The notes below the pieces were generated by a model, which saw nothing but the letters and a program-made list of their open reading frames with translations, was not told where the DNA came from and did not search any database. Positions 12,167 to 22,990 of a DNA stretch of 64,000 nucleotides are shown in pieces (position 1 is the stretch's first letter; every line of letters starts with the position of its first letter). The DNA lies in NCBI RefSeq assembly GCF_003945595.2, contig NW_024104509.1, positions 4,035,632-4,099,631 on the forward strand, in the 5' to 3' direction. Source of the stretch: Pipra filicauda. Lineage: Eukaryota > Chordata > Aves > Passeriformes > Pipridae. Both the position numbers and the translations under genes were made by a program.

Positions 12167-13071
12167 AAACACACATTTGCATTCAGCATTCCAGAGTGTG
12201 TTGCAATTCACTTTAAAACCTGTTCCAACATTTACAGATTCAAAAGCAGGAAAAGATGAGATTTCTGCGAGTATCTAGCCCTTTGTTCAAATCATATAGG
12301 TAGACTAAACTCACTCTTCCTCTGAGTCAGGTATTTCTCTACCCCCATTTACTAGAGGTATCTCCAGACCGTACCTATTATCCCCAGCAGTTGAATGACT
12401 GCCTGTGTGAGGACTGCTACTTCATTTCCTGTGGGTTTTTCCTCTTTTTGGAGTCCTTTGGTCTGGGGGTCTTCTTTTACTGGTGTGGTCCACAGTGAGG
12501 GTGGTCAGTATACCTTATTATTAGGTTATTTTCAGGATGGTAGCTGAGAAAATGAATACAACTCACCCTCAGAAAAGAAATCTAGACTCTGAGCTGGTAC
12601 AGGATGATTGTAATATCCATCTGTTGCAGCAAAACTTTTATTTTACTCCTGCCACTTCCATTTCTGCCAAGGGAGTGAGAAGATGATAAAACAGTGGATA
12701 CTTTGAATAAGGGATATGGCCACTGAGGGTAATGCATGCCAAAACAAATTTCAAGACAACAAAGCAAATTTTTAACAATTAAAAATTGTTTCAAATCTCT
12801 TCTGTCCTTGATGCCACTATCTCATGTTTCTATTGTCCTTTCCTTTAACAGATTGCTACAGTCTTTATAAATGGGCCAGCCTAGGTAACAACAATGAAAA
12901 GATTCTTTTCTAATTCACACAAAACTTGATGTCTTTCCTGTAAATGGATCAATTTGTAGGAGATACCTTTAGGTCATGTACAGTCACCTCTAACAATGGG
13001 GAATTAACTGAATGCCCTTTTGCATCTGAATAACTGTATTCCATCAATGTGTTTTTTTAATAGAAAGTATA
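12167..13071. other. Intergenic sequence before the LINE, nothing recognised
   Basis: No gene or defined repeat was recognised here. Ordinary AT-rich sequence leads up to the candidate target site at 13072. Confidence 0.5.
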
Positions 13072-13080
13072 TTCTTGAGG
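13072..13080. repeat. Candidate left target-site duplication of the LINE
   Basis: TTCTTGAGG here compares with TTCTGAGG at 17034-17041, a match except for one extra T. Both lie exactly where the composition changes between host and element. Confidence 0.4.
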
Positions 13081-14276
13081 GGACTGCGGTCAGACCACGC
13101 CGCACTGCCAGCTGTGGTGGGGGTTGCGCCCTCGTGGGAGAGGAGAGGAGGAACTTCAATGCACACAGAGGTTTGTCAGTCCAATCTGGGGGAGGGGAAG
13201 GGGGTCGGGTAGGCCATGGGGTCCCCAGACCGGCGGGAGGGCAGGCGAGGCAGTCCTCTATGGAGTGTCGTGGGTGGGCAGTGCGAGGGAAGATCTGTGG
13301 TAACACAATGGGGGGAGGGTAAGGTCAGGGTGGATAGTGGGTTCTTCTGGGGGGCTGGGGGGTTTAGGCTGGGCTGGGGCCATGGGAGGTACCCAAGCCT
13401 CAGGTGGGTGCGGGGGCCGGAAAGGTTTGCTTTTGGTTCACCTGTGGCTACTGCCCAGGATTGGTTTGTTTCGGAATTATAGCATCCTGAAAGGGTGGTC
13501 AGGGCAAGGGAGTGTCCCTGGGAATACCTCTGGGCTTGAGTATAGGTGGCTGGCAGAAAAGTAGGGAGTGAAAGGCTTGCCCTAACCATTTTAGTGGGAA
13601 AGAAGTCTGTGTGCCCCTATGAGGTTGCGAGCTATGCCAGCAAAGGTACATGCCTTGGGCAGAGTCTCCCATGCCAGACAGGTCAAAACTGAAGGGTCAG
13701 ATAAAATGTGTCCATGGGCAGGATGGACTCACTAGCCTTCCAGCAGTCATCCTAGGAGAAGGACAACTCTAAATCCAAACCCGGGCAGGCAGAGCTCTCT
13801 TAGCCCTGTAAGGCCATCTATCTAAGAGAAGGACACTCTAATTAAACCTGCATCCTGAGGACCTTGCTGCCACCGTCCAAGCTCGCTAGGCCCTGGCAGA
13901 TGAACCTTAGGATGAAAGGGTGGGTCCAGTTCTGCGCATGCTGCATCTCACCTAAAAAATCCATGGCGCAGGCTCGAAGGTTTTACCCACATTTTTAAAG
14001 CCCTATAGCGACAGGTGATGATCGAACCGGCAGGTGAAAGGTGCACTGGAAGCCACAGACCCAACCCTGCATGCAGGCAGTTTAGGACATTGCTCACCTG
14101 AGACTGACCCCGGAGATGACAGTCGCATTTGGCAGCATCCTGAATGACCAAGCAGCCTTTTTCAAGGACAGCACTGCTTGCTTCACGTGGAGAGGGACCT
14201 AGAAAAGGTGGCCTAACCAAAGCTCATCTCCACCCTTCACCCAGTTGGTTAACCGCAGCCAACGGGCATCTTCTAA
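13081..14276 (+). other. GC-rich leader (5' untranslated part) of the LINE
   Basis: The composition changes sharply at 13081 from AT-rich host sequence to G-rich, CpG-containing sequence, and then to a balanced segment up to the endonuclease frame. No long coding frame with recognisable motifs runs through it. Open frames at 13020-13589 on both strands follow from the GC-rich composition. In non-LTR elements this position usually holds the internal promoter and 5' untranslated region; that role is inferred. The in-frame stop TAA at 14274-14276 marks the upstream limit of the endonuclease frame. Confidence 0.5.
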
Positions 14277-14612
14277 TGCGGTCACACAAAGATCAAGAGA
14301 CAAAGGCATACACTTGCCTTCAAAGGTGTACTCAAATTGACACTCACATGCTGGAACATCAGAACCATGTTTGATACTGCAGATAGTGGTCATCGTCATT
14401 CTGCCCTAATTGCTCACAAACTGTCACATCTCAACATCGACACTGCTGCTCTCAGTGAAGTTCATCTCCACGAGGAAGGTAGCCTTAGAGAACATGGTGC
14501 CGGTTACACACTCTTTTGGTCAGGTAAACCCAGTAGCGAAAGGCATCTTTCAGGAGTTGGCTTCATGATTAAAAACTCTATTATCCCTAAACTTGAAAAT
14601 CTGCTGACTTGA
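14277..14612 (+). pseudogene. LINE endonuclease domain, truncated by internal deletion
   Basis: The frame is open from 14277 and carries the APE endonuclease opening LTCWNIRTM from about 14340 (Asn of the first motif). It then has AALSEVHLHEEG (catalytic-type Glu of the second motif) and GAGYTLFWSG. No ATG occurs in frame between the upstream stop and LTCWNIRTM, so the original start is lost or non-standard. The domain breaks off after about 90 residues. The later metal-binding and catalytic motifs of the family (GDFN-type and the final SDH-type) are missing. The frame then hits TGA at 14610-14612, inside a 16-bp duplication. Family endonucleases are normally over 200 residues, so roughly the second half is gone. 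Confidence 0.7.
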
Positions 14613-14621
14613 AAATCTGCT
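14591..14621 (+). repeat. 16-bp tandem duplication at the deletion junction
   Basis: ACTTGAAAATCTGCTG at 14591-14606 is followed at once by a second copy, ACTTGAAAATCTGCT, at 14607-14621. The second copy places TGA in frame. It sits exactly where the endonuclease domain breaks off and the pre-RT linker resumes in the same frame. Confidence 0.8.
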
Positions 14622-16478
14622 TGGAGACTCCAAGTTAACAATCTTCAAACAGCTACAATGAGAGACAGCTTCCAGGCAAACCTTCAAACTAGACTCGAAG
14701 ATCATTCCATAGATCCCTCTCTTGAAACACTTTGGCAGCATATTAAAAATAGCATCCTGCAGTCCTCTGAAGGATCCTTAGGGTTCTCCTTCAAGAAAAA
14801 CAGGGACTGGTTTGATGAAAACAATCAAGAGATCCAGGAATTGTTGAGGAAAAAGAGAACTGCTCACCAAGCACACCTTGCTCAGCCACCTCGTCATGTA
14901 AGGAAAGCAGCCTTTCGTCTTGCATGCAGCAAGCTCCAACAGACACTTTGTGACATCCAGAACAGGTGGTGGATCAATCTAGCAGGAAAAATTCAATTAT
15001 GTGCAGATACGGGTGATCACAGAGGATTCTATGATGCCTTGAAAACAGCATACGGGCCTACATACCAGGTACAAAGCCCTCTACTCAGTGCAGATGGTCA
15101 AATGCTTCTCTGATAAAATCTCCATTCTGAATCAGTGGTCTGAACACTTTCAGGCTCTTTTCACTACTAGTCATGTAGTTCAAGACTCAGCTATTCAGTC
15201 CATCACACAACAACCAGTGAAGAATGAATTGGATCTTGCCCCTACTAGGAGAGAAACTCTTAAGGCCATACAGCAGGTGAAAACTGGCAAGGCAGTTGGG
15301 ATTGATGGAATTCCACCTGAAATCTGGAAACATGGGGGCCTTGCACTCCATGCTAAATTTCACGAGTTTGTGGTGCGCTGTTGGAAACTAGGCCAACAAC
15401 CATCAGACCTTCGTGATGCAGTCATCATCACCTTGTCTAAGAACAAAGGAGACAAATCAGATTGTTCAAATTACCGTGGTATTACTCTGATCTCCATTGC
15501 TGGCAAAATCCTGGCAAGAATACTTTTGAACAGATTAATACCTGCAATAGCAGAAGAACTTCTACCTGAAAGCCAATGTGGTTTCAGAGCCAACAGACAT
15601 GGTATTTGTTCTCAGACAACTGCAAGAGAAGTGTAGGGAACAGAACACAGGTCTCTATGTAACCTTTGTTGATCTCACCAAGGCTTTCGATACTGTGAGC
15701 AGAAAAGGTCTGTGGTAGATTTTGGAACATTTAGGATGTCCCCCAAGTTCCTTAAAATGATCATCTTACTTCATGAGGATCAGCATGGCCAAGTCAGATA
15801 TGGCGACACACTTTCTGAGCCCTTTCTAATATCTAGTGGTGTGAAACAAGGTTGCATTCTTTCACCAACCCTGTTCACAATCTTTTTCAGCAGGATGCTC
15901 CAAAGGGCCACGGCAGACCTCGATGAAGAAGATGATATCGACATTCGATATCGTACCAATGGAAGCCTATTCAACCTAAGGCAACTGAAGGCGACACTAA
16001 GACCTTAAATTGTCTTGTCCGGGAGCTGCTTTACGCTGATGACAATGCCCTCCTTGCCTACACAGAAGTAGCTCTGCACCGTTTAACATCCTACTTTGCT
16101 GAGGCTGCTGAGCTTTTTGGGCTGGAAGTCAGCTTAAAGAAGACAGAAGTTTTCTATCAACCTGCACCTCAGGAAGTCTTCCGTCATCCCCATATCATCA
16201 TTGGCGAATCAGTACTTAGATCAGTCCAGCAGTTTAATTACCTAGGCAGCCTCATCTCCTCGGATGGTAAGATTGATGGAGAGATAGACAACAGGTTAGC
16301 AAAGGCATATAGTGCTTTCAGAAAACTCCATAAAAGAGTTTGGCAAAATAAACACTTGAAGAAAAGTACAAAGATCAGTGTTTACAGACCCATAGTGCTG
16401 TATACTCTCTTATATACTCTCTTATATGGATCTGAATCATGGGTCATCTACCGCCACCACCTACGACTCCTAGAATAA
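14613..16478 (+). pseudogene. LINE reverse transcriptase, frameshifted
   Basis: The linker resumes in the endonuclease frame (SAWRLQVNNLQTATMRDSF). The reverse transcriptase follows across several frames: TGKAVGIDGIPPEIWKHGG, SDCSNYRGITLISIAGKIL and ESQCGFRANRHG. Motif A is FVDLTKAFDTV at 15665-15697, then GVKQGCILSPTLFTIFF, and the active-site YADD at 16032-16043 is intact. The thumb-side sequence includes LKKTEVFYQP and FNYLGSLISSDGKID. Damage: frameshift near 15105, frameshift near 15600, stop TAG at 15716-15718, frameshift near 15742 in a run of five C, frameshift near 15995, stop TAA at 16476-16478. A 12-bp tandem duplication (16401-16424) adds four residues. The catalytic residues survive but no single frame spans the domain, so it is inactive. 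Confidence 0.8.
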
Positions 16479-16992
16479 CAATTCCATCAACGCTGTCTCT
16501 GTACAATCCTAAACATCCACTGGTCAGATTATGTGACCAATACATCTGTTCTAGAACAAGCCGCAGTCACAAGTATTGAGGCCATGTTGATGAGAACACA
16601 GCTGCATTGGGCAGGACATATCTCAAGGATGAAGGACCACCACCTCCCTAAGATCATGCTCTATGGTGAACTTGCCACTGGCTGCCGCAAGAGAGGAGCC
16701 CCAAAAAGGAGATACAAGGACTCCCTGAAACAACATTTCAGCCTTGGCCATATTGATCATCATAACTGGTCTACTCTTGCCTCCAACTGGGAGGTCTGGA
16801 GATACACAATCCATAACACTGATGCTTCTTTTGAGAGTACATACAGGATCACTCTTGAAAAGACAATGCAGAAAGAATCATGTCTTGTCGATACCATCCA
16901 TGGAGTCTTTCTGCTGCACCTTTTGCAACCGGACTTGTCTATCTCGCATTGGCCTCTTTAGCCACCAGCACGCTTGTAGCAAATGTGGGTAG
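16479..16992 (+). pseudogene. LINE C-terminal region with Cys/His finger
   Basis: After the TAA at 16476 the same frame continues with family-like sequence: TNTSVLEQAAVTSIEAML, HWAGHISRMKDHHLPKIM, YGELATGCRKRGAPKRRYK. A further frameshift near 16890 moves the end into another frame. There a Cys/His cluster occurs, FCCTFCNRTC followed by LSRIGLFSHQHAC (about 16907-16971), ending at a TAG near 16990. The spacing C-x2-C (or C-x3-C) ... H-x2-H/C looks like a small zinc finger. A finger here suggests RNA or target DNA binding by the element's protein; that function is inferred. Confidence 0.65.
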
Positions 16993-17033
16993 AGCCCTTC
17001 CCAAATCTTCGTTCGCGAAGCCTAGCCATGATG

Positions 17034-17041
17034 TTCTGAGG
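17034..17041. repeat. Candidate right target-site duplication of the LINE
   Basis: TTCTGAGG matches 13072-13080 (TTCTTGAGG) with one T missing. It lies directly after the element's tail. Confidence 0.4.
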
Positions 17042-20000
17042 TATCAGATTAGAGGATTTATTCTATGGCTGTAGTTAGATCATTTTAATTCTGAAAGCAT
17101 GATTTTTCTATGACAGGAGTCATAGTTTCTAGGCTGCATCTCCTAAAACAAATTAGTGCTGTCCTCATAGACAAAGGGGAGCTATTCCAGGGAGGCAGAG
17201 AGGGTGAATAGTCTTAGAACCACCAAGAACATTCTTAAAAACATTTTTATAACATATGCAACATATGTCAAAAACATGAGAGGGAAGGGCTGGGTGATTT
17301 TCTGTATTCTTTGTCAGCCTAGGACAGTCCATATATCCAAAACCCACAGGAACAGAATTCCACCATCATGTATTTTTTCCATGTCCTTTCTGCCACTTTG
17401 AGCATATTCAACTATGAAGGAATTGTGTTATTTTGTGTATTGTATATACGTGTATTCATGCACTTAATTTCTCTTCTTTAAGCTCAGACAGAAATCAAGA
17501 ACCTTATGCTCAAGATTCATATCAGTCTATCCTTCTATCCCATAATTGGAGATCAAAGGAAAATGGGAATTACTTGGCATATTTTTCAGACCATCTTACA
17601 GGCCGAAGAAAAAGAAAATTATTATAAAACTGTCAAGAGGAATTATTTCCTATATTTTAAAGTGAATTTTATATTTTTCATGGTTTGATTTTAAAATATG
17701 CTTTTAATAAGAAGCTTTTAAGTTCCTTATTGTTTTAGTAATCTCTCTGGTTTTCATTGACATGCTTTATCTTTCTGATGATATTTAGCTAGCGGCAAGA
17801 AGAGATTATTTTTGATAGATTAAGATACAAAATCAAATGCTGAAAACAAACCTTTAAGCCCCTAGCATTACAGCTAGAAGAATCACTTCTCTAAATCACT
17901 AACTGCCTATAAGTGGTTATTCTAGCTCCTTCACAGATACTCATATTAACATACGGCATTAACTTTGCAATCCAAATCTAAATTCAAGATGATTATGTGA
18001 AGTATGATTAATTTTTAATGCAACAACAAAGCTGAACATGTAGGGGAAAATTAAAGCATGTAGCTTGGCTGAACACTTTGAATTATCATTTTCTTTAAAA
18101 GAAAGAATAATCCCGAATTGTTTTCCAGTGCTAAAAAAATGCTTGTCACCACATTTTTAGACCAAAAAGTTTTATTGAAAGTATTTGTAAAAAAAAAAAT
18201 TACAAAAGAAACTCTAGATGTTGAGGAGTATTGATACCAAGGTATCAAGATAGTTCTTTTAAAAGGTATTCTTAAAGCAAGCAGATACCACCTTCCTATT
18301 GCATTTCTAAATTATCCTATCACCATCATATCTGAGGGCTAGTTTTTTGGTTAGTTGTTTTGGATTTTTATCTGTCAGTGTTAAGCGATAGTGGTAGCAT
18401 AATTTGGGCTGATATGAGCAGAAAAGATTTGCAAACAAACAAAGTTCATCTGTTAGATAAACAGGGTAAATTTCTGAGCATACTTTTCCTTATGTCTGAA
18501 ACAATACCAGGATATTTTACCCAGCTTCTGTTTCAGACTTGAAAAAGAGCTTCTGCATCCCAAGACTTGTACTGGTTTTCAACTCATATTCTTTGGACCA
18601 AGAAAATTAAGTTTTAAGTTACCTTTCCTTTCAAACTCTTACTTGTGCAGAAGACTGTTCTCTTTTTTTTTTTCCAGCTTGGATTTCATAATGTATTGTT
18701 TCCTCCTGGATTTATAACTACAGAGTATACATATATGTACTAGTCTGCTAGACCTTGACCTTATTTACTCCAATCTAAGTAAAAAAAATTTAGCTGAGTT
18801 TTCAAGGAGTTTTATTTTAATTAAATATATAGAAGTGAGGAGGAAAAAAAACATTCACTAAACAATACTTTCTCTGAAATTTCAGCACATTTTTCTTTTC
18901 CTTATTGTGATTTGTCTAAAATAGGTAAATCTATGTGCTTTTTTCCTTAGGACGAATTTAAAATAGAAAACATGGAAACAAACCAGAGTGAATTACAGAC
19001 TGGCACAGGCTGGAGTATCTGAGATATTGGCAGTATAAGGACTAGTTAGTGAGCAGTGGACCAGTGAAGACTAACCTTTTCAGTAAATCCAGCTCCACAA
19101 CCTTTGTGTCTGGAAATGCAACAGAGAATTAGAAAATGTTCTTCATCATATTACAAACAGTAGAAAAAGACAGTGAATCTTCAATCCACCTGTCAACCTG
19201 TTTGGTGCTCCTGCAGTTTTACTTTGCCCTCCTTGGCAGGTCTCTGGGCTCTGATGCATCCATGCGAAGTTGGAAGTGGGGAGCTGGTGGGAGCAGCCCC
19301 CTCACATTTCTCCTTACCCCAAGGCCCCTTAAGGGTGCAGAAAGTATTGATTTGTTTGTCTCTCTCTCCTTATGAAGTATAAGAAAAATTAATGAAATTG
19401 TTGAGGAGAGGGCTCCATTTAGACCATGTGAACATGAATGGATGCAAATGCCTCATCACAGCTGGGGTCATGCCGTGCTCGTGGTGCAGCACGGCTCAAC
19501 TGAATTAATTCTTAGGACAGGGATCATTTAGGAAACAAGTGTCTCAGAAATGGTTCAGTTTTTTTCTTAAGCCATCCACCTGATACCTTGGTAAAGCAAA
19601 GCCTATAAAACTACAAGTCTTTTAGCTACCTTTACCAAGTACTGCAGTGCAGGCTGCCCATCCAGTTGTGGATTTGATCGTATATTTATTTAGGCTGTGT
19701 TACATGACAGCAAGCCAGATTTCAGACTTCCATGTAAAGAGGAATGAGTGATCTGTTCAGTATATTATCCAGATAAATTTTAGAAAGCTTGATTAGTGTA
19801 TAAGTAATCCCATCAGTGGGTTTTATTCGGATAATTATGCTTCTTATGATGCCTCAGTACTAAGTACTGACTAGATCCTTTTTATGACTGTTTTTTTGTA
19901 CATAAACCCTTATTCATTAATTCTGTCTTTTTGTTGGTCTGTATATTTTGCTAGTGCTGAGACCTTTGTGTTGTTTGCTTTTTCTAACGTGAAGAAAGAC

Positions 20001-20240
20001 TCTACCATTCTTTGAATCAGTGCTTCTCTTACAATCACTATGTCTGCCTGTGCAGAAAAACATCAGGCACAGAGTTATTTAAGATTGTTCAGAAACATGG
20101 ACTCAGTGGGCTAAGTATTTTATCAATATAAAATCTGAAGAAAGTCCAGCTCTTACTGAGACTATTCACTCTCATTTCATTTTGTGAAGGAGACCACCAT
20201 GCAATTGATCTGTAGTTTTATAAAGTTATGTATGTAATAA

Positions 20241-20270
20241 ATAATTTCAATTACATGAAATTGAAATTAT
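20241..20270. repeat. Inverted repeat, 12-bp arms
   Basis: ATAATTTCAATT and its exact complement AATTGAAATTAT are separated by six bases (ACATGA). No flanking direct repeats or transposon ends were seen. Confidence 0.8.
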
Positions 20271-21217
20271 GTATTTACATTTTAGCTTGTTTGAGGAATG
20301 ACTCTTCCTGGAAATACGCGAGCTGAACTAAACAGGCATATTGAAGCAACCTAAAGGAAAAAAAGTTATGTTGTAAGAGAAATTTCTGTCTCCTGATCAT
20401 TCCAGAGTAAATTCAGCTAATTTGGCTTGATTACACACTCCTGGGAGAGTCTTTACCTCCTTGGTTCCTGCAATAAATTAATTTTAGGACTGCTATCAAG
20501 CAAGTGTTACATCGATCTGATTATATATTTTTAATATCACAGGTTTGTAACTCTGCTACTTATTTTCCAGAATAGGAAGGGATTATGTAATTTTCTATGT
20601 TATGTGTGCATTAGAGGATCCAGACTTGGCCAAGCACTCTGTGCCACCTCTACAGCAACAGTCTTGTAGTGTGTTAAAATTCAATGCCTGCTTCTTAACT
20701 TATAAGAAGTGCTTATCCATTTATATCTGCTTTGTGTATGATTTATGCATATTCTTTCAGTACTATTATCTATATTATACCAGCTGCCAATAAAGAGAAA
20801 CTCAGTAGAAAGAAATCGAGTTATGAATGAGAGACAGATAAAGATGAGCAGACAGACTCCAGTCTTAAATCTTGCATATTGTTGATTAGCCTTAAAGACA
20901 GAAAGAAATAATTTATGAATGGCTTTTGTTATTATCATCTCTTCAGTTCTGGAAAAAAGTTTACATTTCATACATATCCAAGGTTGAAAGTGAAGAGTTT
21001 TTAATTGAATCAATCAATTCATTTTCTTTATTTCAATATCTCTTTCATTTTGACTTTTCCTTCAGACTGTTGTTTGTACTCTGCCAGTGACTTTTAGTGC
21101 CAAAGAAAATTCTATTTCAGTCAGAGCCCTTTTGATATAGAAAAAGTCAAAACAGGAAAGTAATATGAAATAAACCCATTTTTTTTTCCACAGCATATTG
21201 CCAGAATTTGCAGATGT

Positions 21218-21236
21218 AAAAAAAAAAAAAAAAAAA
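21218..21236 (+). repeat. Poly-A run
   Basis: Nineteen A follow AGATGT. No processed pseudogene or SINE body could be recognised upstream. Confidence 0.85.
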
Positions 21237-22188
21237 GAGTTAAGGATTCTGAAAAATCAATATTTCCTTGTCATTTTTTTATCTGACTGGCTTGTATTGG
21301 CCTCATGACATTAAATTAAAAATTTAACAGTTTAACAATTTAGCATTTACAGAATATTATTTACAGGATCTCTGGTAAAAAGCTGGATACTTTATTTTGA
21401 TATATTATGTTGCCTAAATTTGTAAATAAACCTCATCTGTACTATTAAAATGAATTCATGTGACTAAAAGGAGTTCACAAAACATTATAATATTGCTAAG
21501 GTCTGCTTTTTAGCTGAAGGCTTTCTAGGATGTGTGCAATTGAAATTTAGAAAATATCATAACTGTTACAAATCTGGAAATAATGAAATTTTTTTTTTTT
21601 TGCAGTGGTGATAATTGCACATAGAATGGGATGCACAGAAAGGCTGTCCAACCTCCATTGTTGGCGGGTTGCCTTGAACAACATGGTCTAAATTCAATAT
21701 TGATAATACTTTGAGCAGCAGGTTAGACAAGACACACACCCCACACACCCCTCCCCCCAAGATCTGATTTCTTCTGCAGTTTTAAATTGCAACAGATACT
21801 AAAAATTGATTATGCTGGCACGACCTAGATACAATTCCACCTATAAAACTAACACTTATGAGTTTGTTCTGTATTCTGTAATACATGACATGTCCAGTTA
21901 TGAAATCAAAAAGTTGAAGCACGTTTGCTTTTCTAAACAACCTCCAAGGAAACTTAATTTGAAAAATTGGAAATGAGGTTCATTCTGTTGAAATTGTTGT
22001 GTTGTGTGGGTCTATCCTTAGATCATTATCTCCTTATCTCCTAATCTTTCTATGACACAGAAGGAGTGCCCTCCTTCATATTTAATACTACAAGCAGATG
22101 ATTCAGTAATCAATTAGCCACGAATGGTAACTCTCTTACCAAAATCATAACTGTTATTTGGGAAAGTGCCTAGTCATTAAAATAATTT

Positions 22189-22239
22189 AAAAAAAAGGAA
22201 AGAAAGAAAGAAAAAAAGAGAAAAAGAGAGAGAGAGAGA
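22189..22239 (+). repeat. Purine-only tract (A/G)
   Basis: About 50 bases of A and G only, changing from A-rich through GAAA units to GA units. Confidence 0.85.
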
Positions 22240-22884
22240 CTTTTCCAAATAACACATATATGAAGACCTTGCCTACTGCTGTTTTCTGCTCTGTGGGGGC
22301 CATGATTCTAAAAGTGCATGTTCAAACATTCTGATGGGATCTCCTACTGAGAGACTTTAAGGTAGAAAAGAAAACAAGGATGAATTTTGTATTAAGAAAT
22401 AAATAACTGCCTAAAGAATGCTTAAAAATTATTAATGGAAACTAGTAACGCTGTGACAAAAACAGATGGCAAGAAATTCAAGACTGAGCAGCATTATATA
22501 TCCTTTGAAATTACTGCTTAGAGGTCATTTATCAAAATCTTTTCTTAAAATAAGTTTTTTGAATACATACATGCCTTTTCAGCCAAAAAGCGCTTAAGCT
22601 CCTTCCTTTCTCCTATTGGTGAATTGGAAGATAAAAATTATAAGCCACTCCAGGATTTAATACAGTTCCAGTAAAAAATGAGATTTCTACAAATAAGAAA
22701 GGAAGAGAGCACATATTAAAAAAATAATTAAAATCACACTTGAAGACACCCTTCTCTGTCATTTGGTATTCAGCTATGATTGTTCCTTCAAAAAATTCAG
22801 ATTGATGTCTGGTGTTAGGAAAGAATCAGCAGCCAATTGTTTATGGGAGAAAGAATGAGTCTACCAGGTTGTCTGGCCAAATTA

Positions 22885-22990
22885 AAGGAAAAAAAAAAAA
22901 AAAAAAGGAAGTAGACTCCCCCTCTCCACCCCAAAAAAGACCCAACCAACCAACCAATCAAAACCAAAAACAAACAAACAAAAAAAGAGT
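22885..22990 (+). repeat. A-rich and CCAA/CAAA low-complexity tract
   Basis: Eighteen A at 22889-22906 are followed by a short C-rich break. After that come CCAA units (about 22942-22960) and CAAA units (to about 22987). The Lys/Asn/Gln-rich open frame here follows from the composition. Confidence 0.8.

Larger units (their letters stand above)
13081..17033 (+). mobile_element. RTE-like non-LTR retrotransposon, nearly full length, inactive
   Basis: This is one element of about 3.95 kb. It has a GC-rich leader (13081 to about 14276), an APE-type endonuclease start (14337-14609), a linker and reverse transcriptase (14613-16478), a C-terminal region (to about 16890), a Cys/His finger (about 16907-16991), and a short tail ending in AAGCCTAGCCATGATG. 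Protein wording such as LTCWNIRTM, FVDLTKAFDTV, GVKQGCILSP and LLYADDNALLAYTE differs from the CR1 copies in this window. It resembles RTE-like endonuclease-reverse transcriptases known from many animals. AviRTE, reported from a patchy set of bird lineages, is a candidate identity. The copy carries at least three in-frame stops and about five frameshifts plus an internal deletion, so it cannot move by itself. The moderate damage suggests it is younger than the neighbouring CR1 pieces. Confidence 0.75.

Noticed and set aside
13020..13589. Overlapping open frames of 75-137 codons on both strands
   Set aside because: They lie in the GC-rich leader of the LINE, where stop codons are rare, and have low-complexity Gly/Pro/Ser content.
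18231..18248. Inverted repeat TTGATACC-AA-GGTATCAA as a transposon end or operator
   Set aside because: It is short, isolated and without flanking duplications. It is common by chance in AT-rich DNA.
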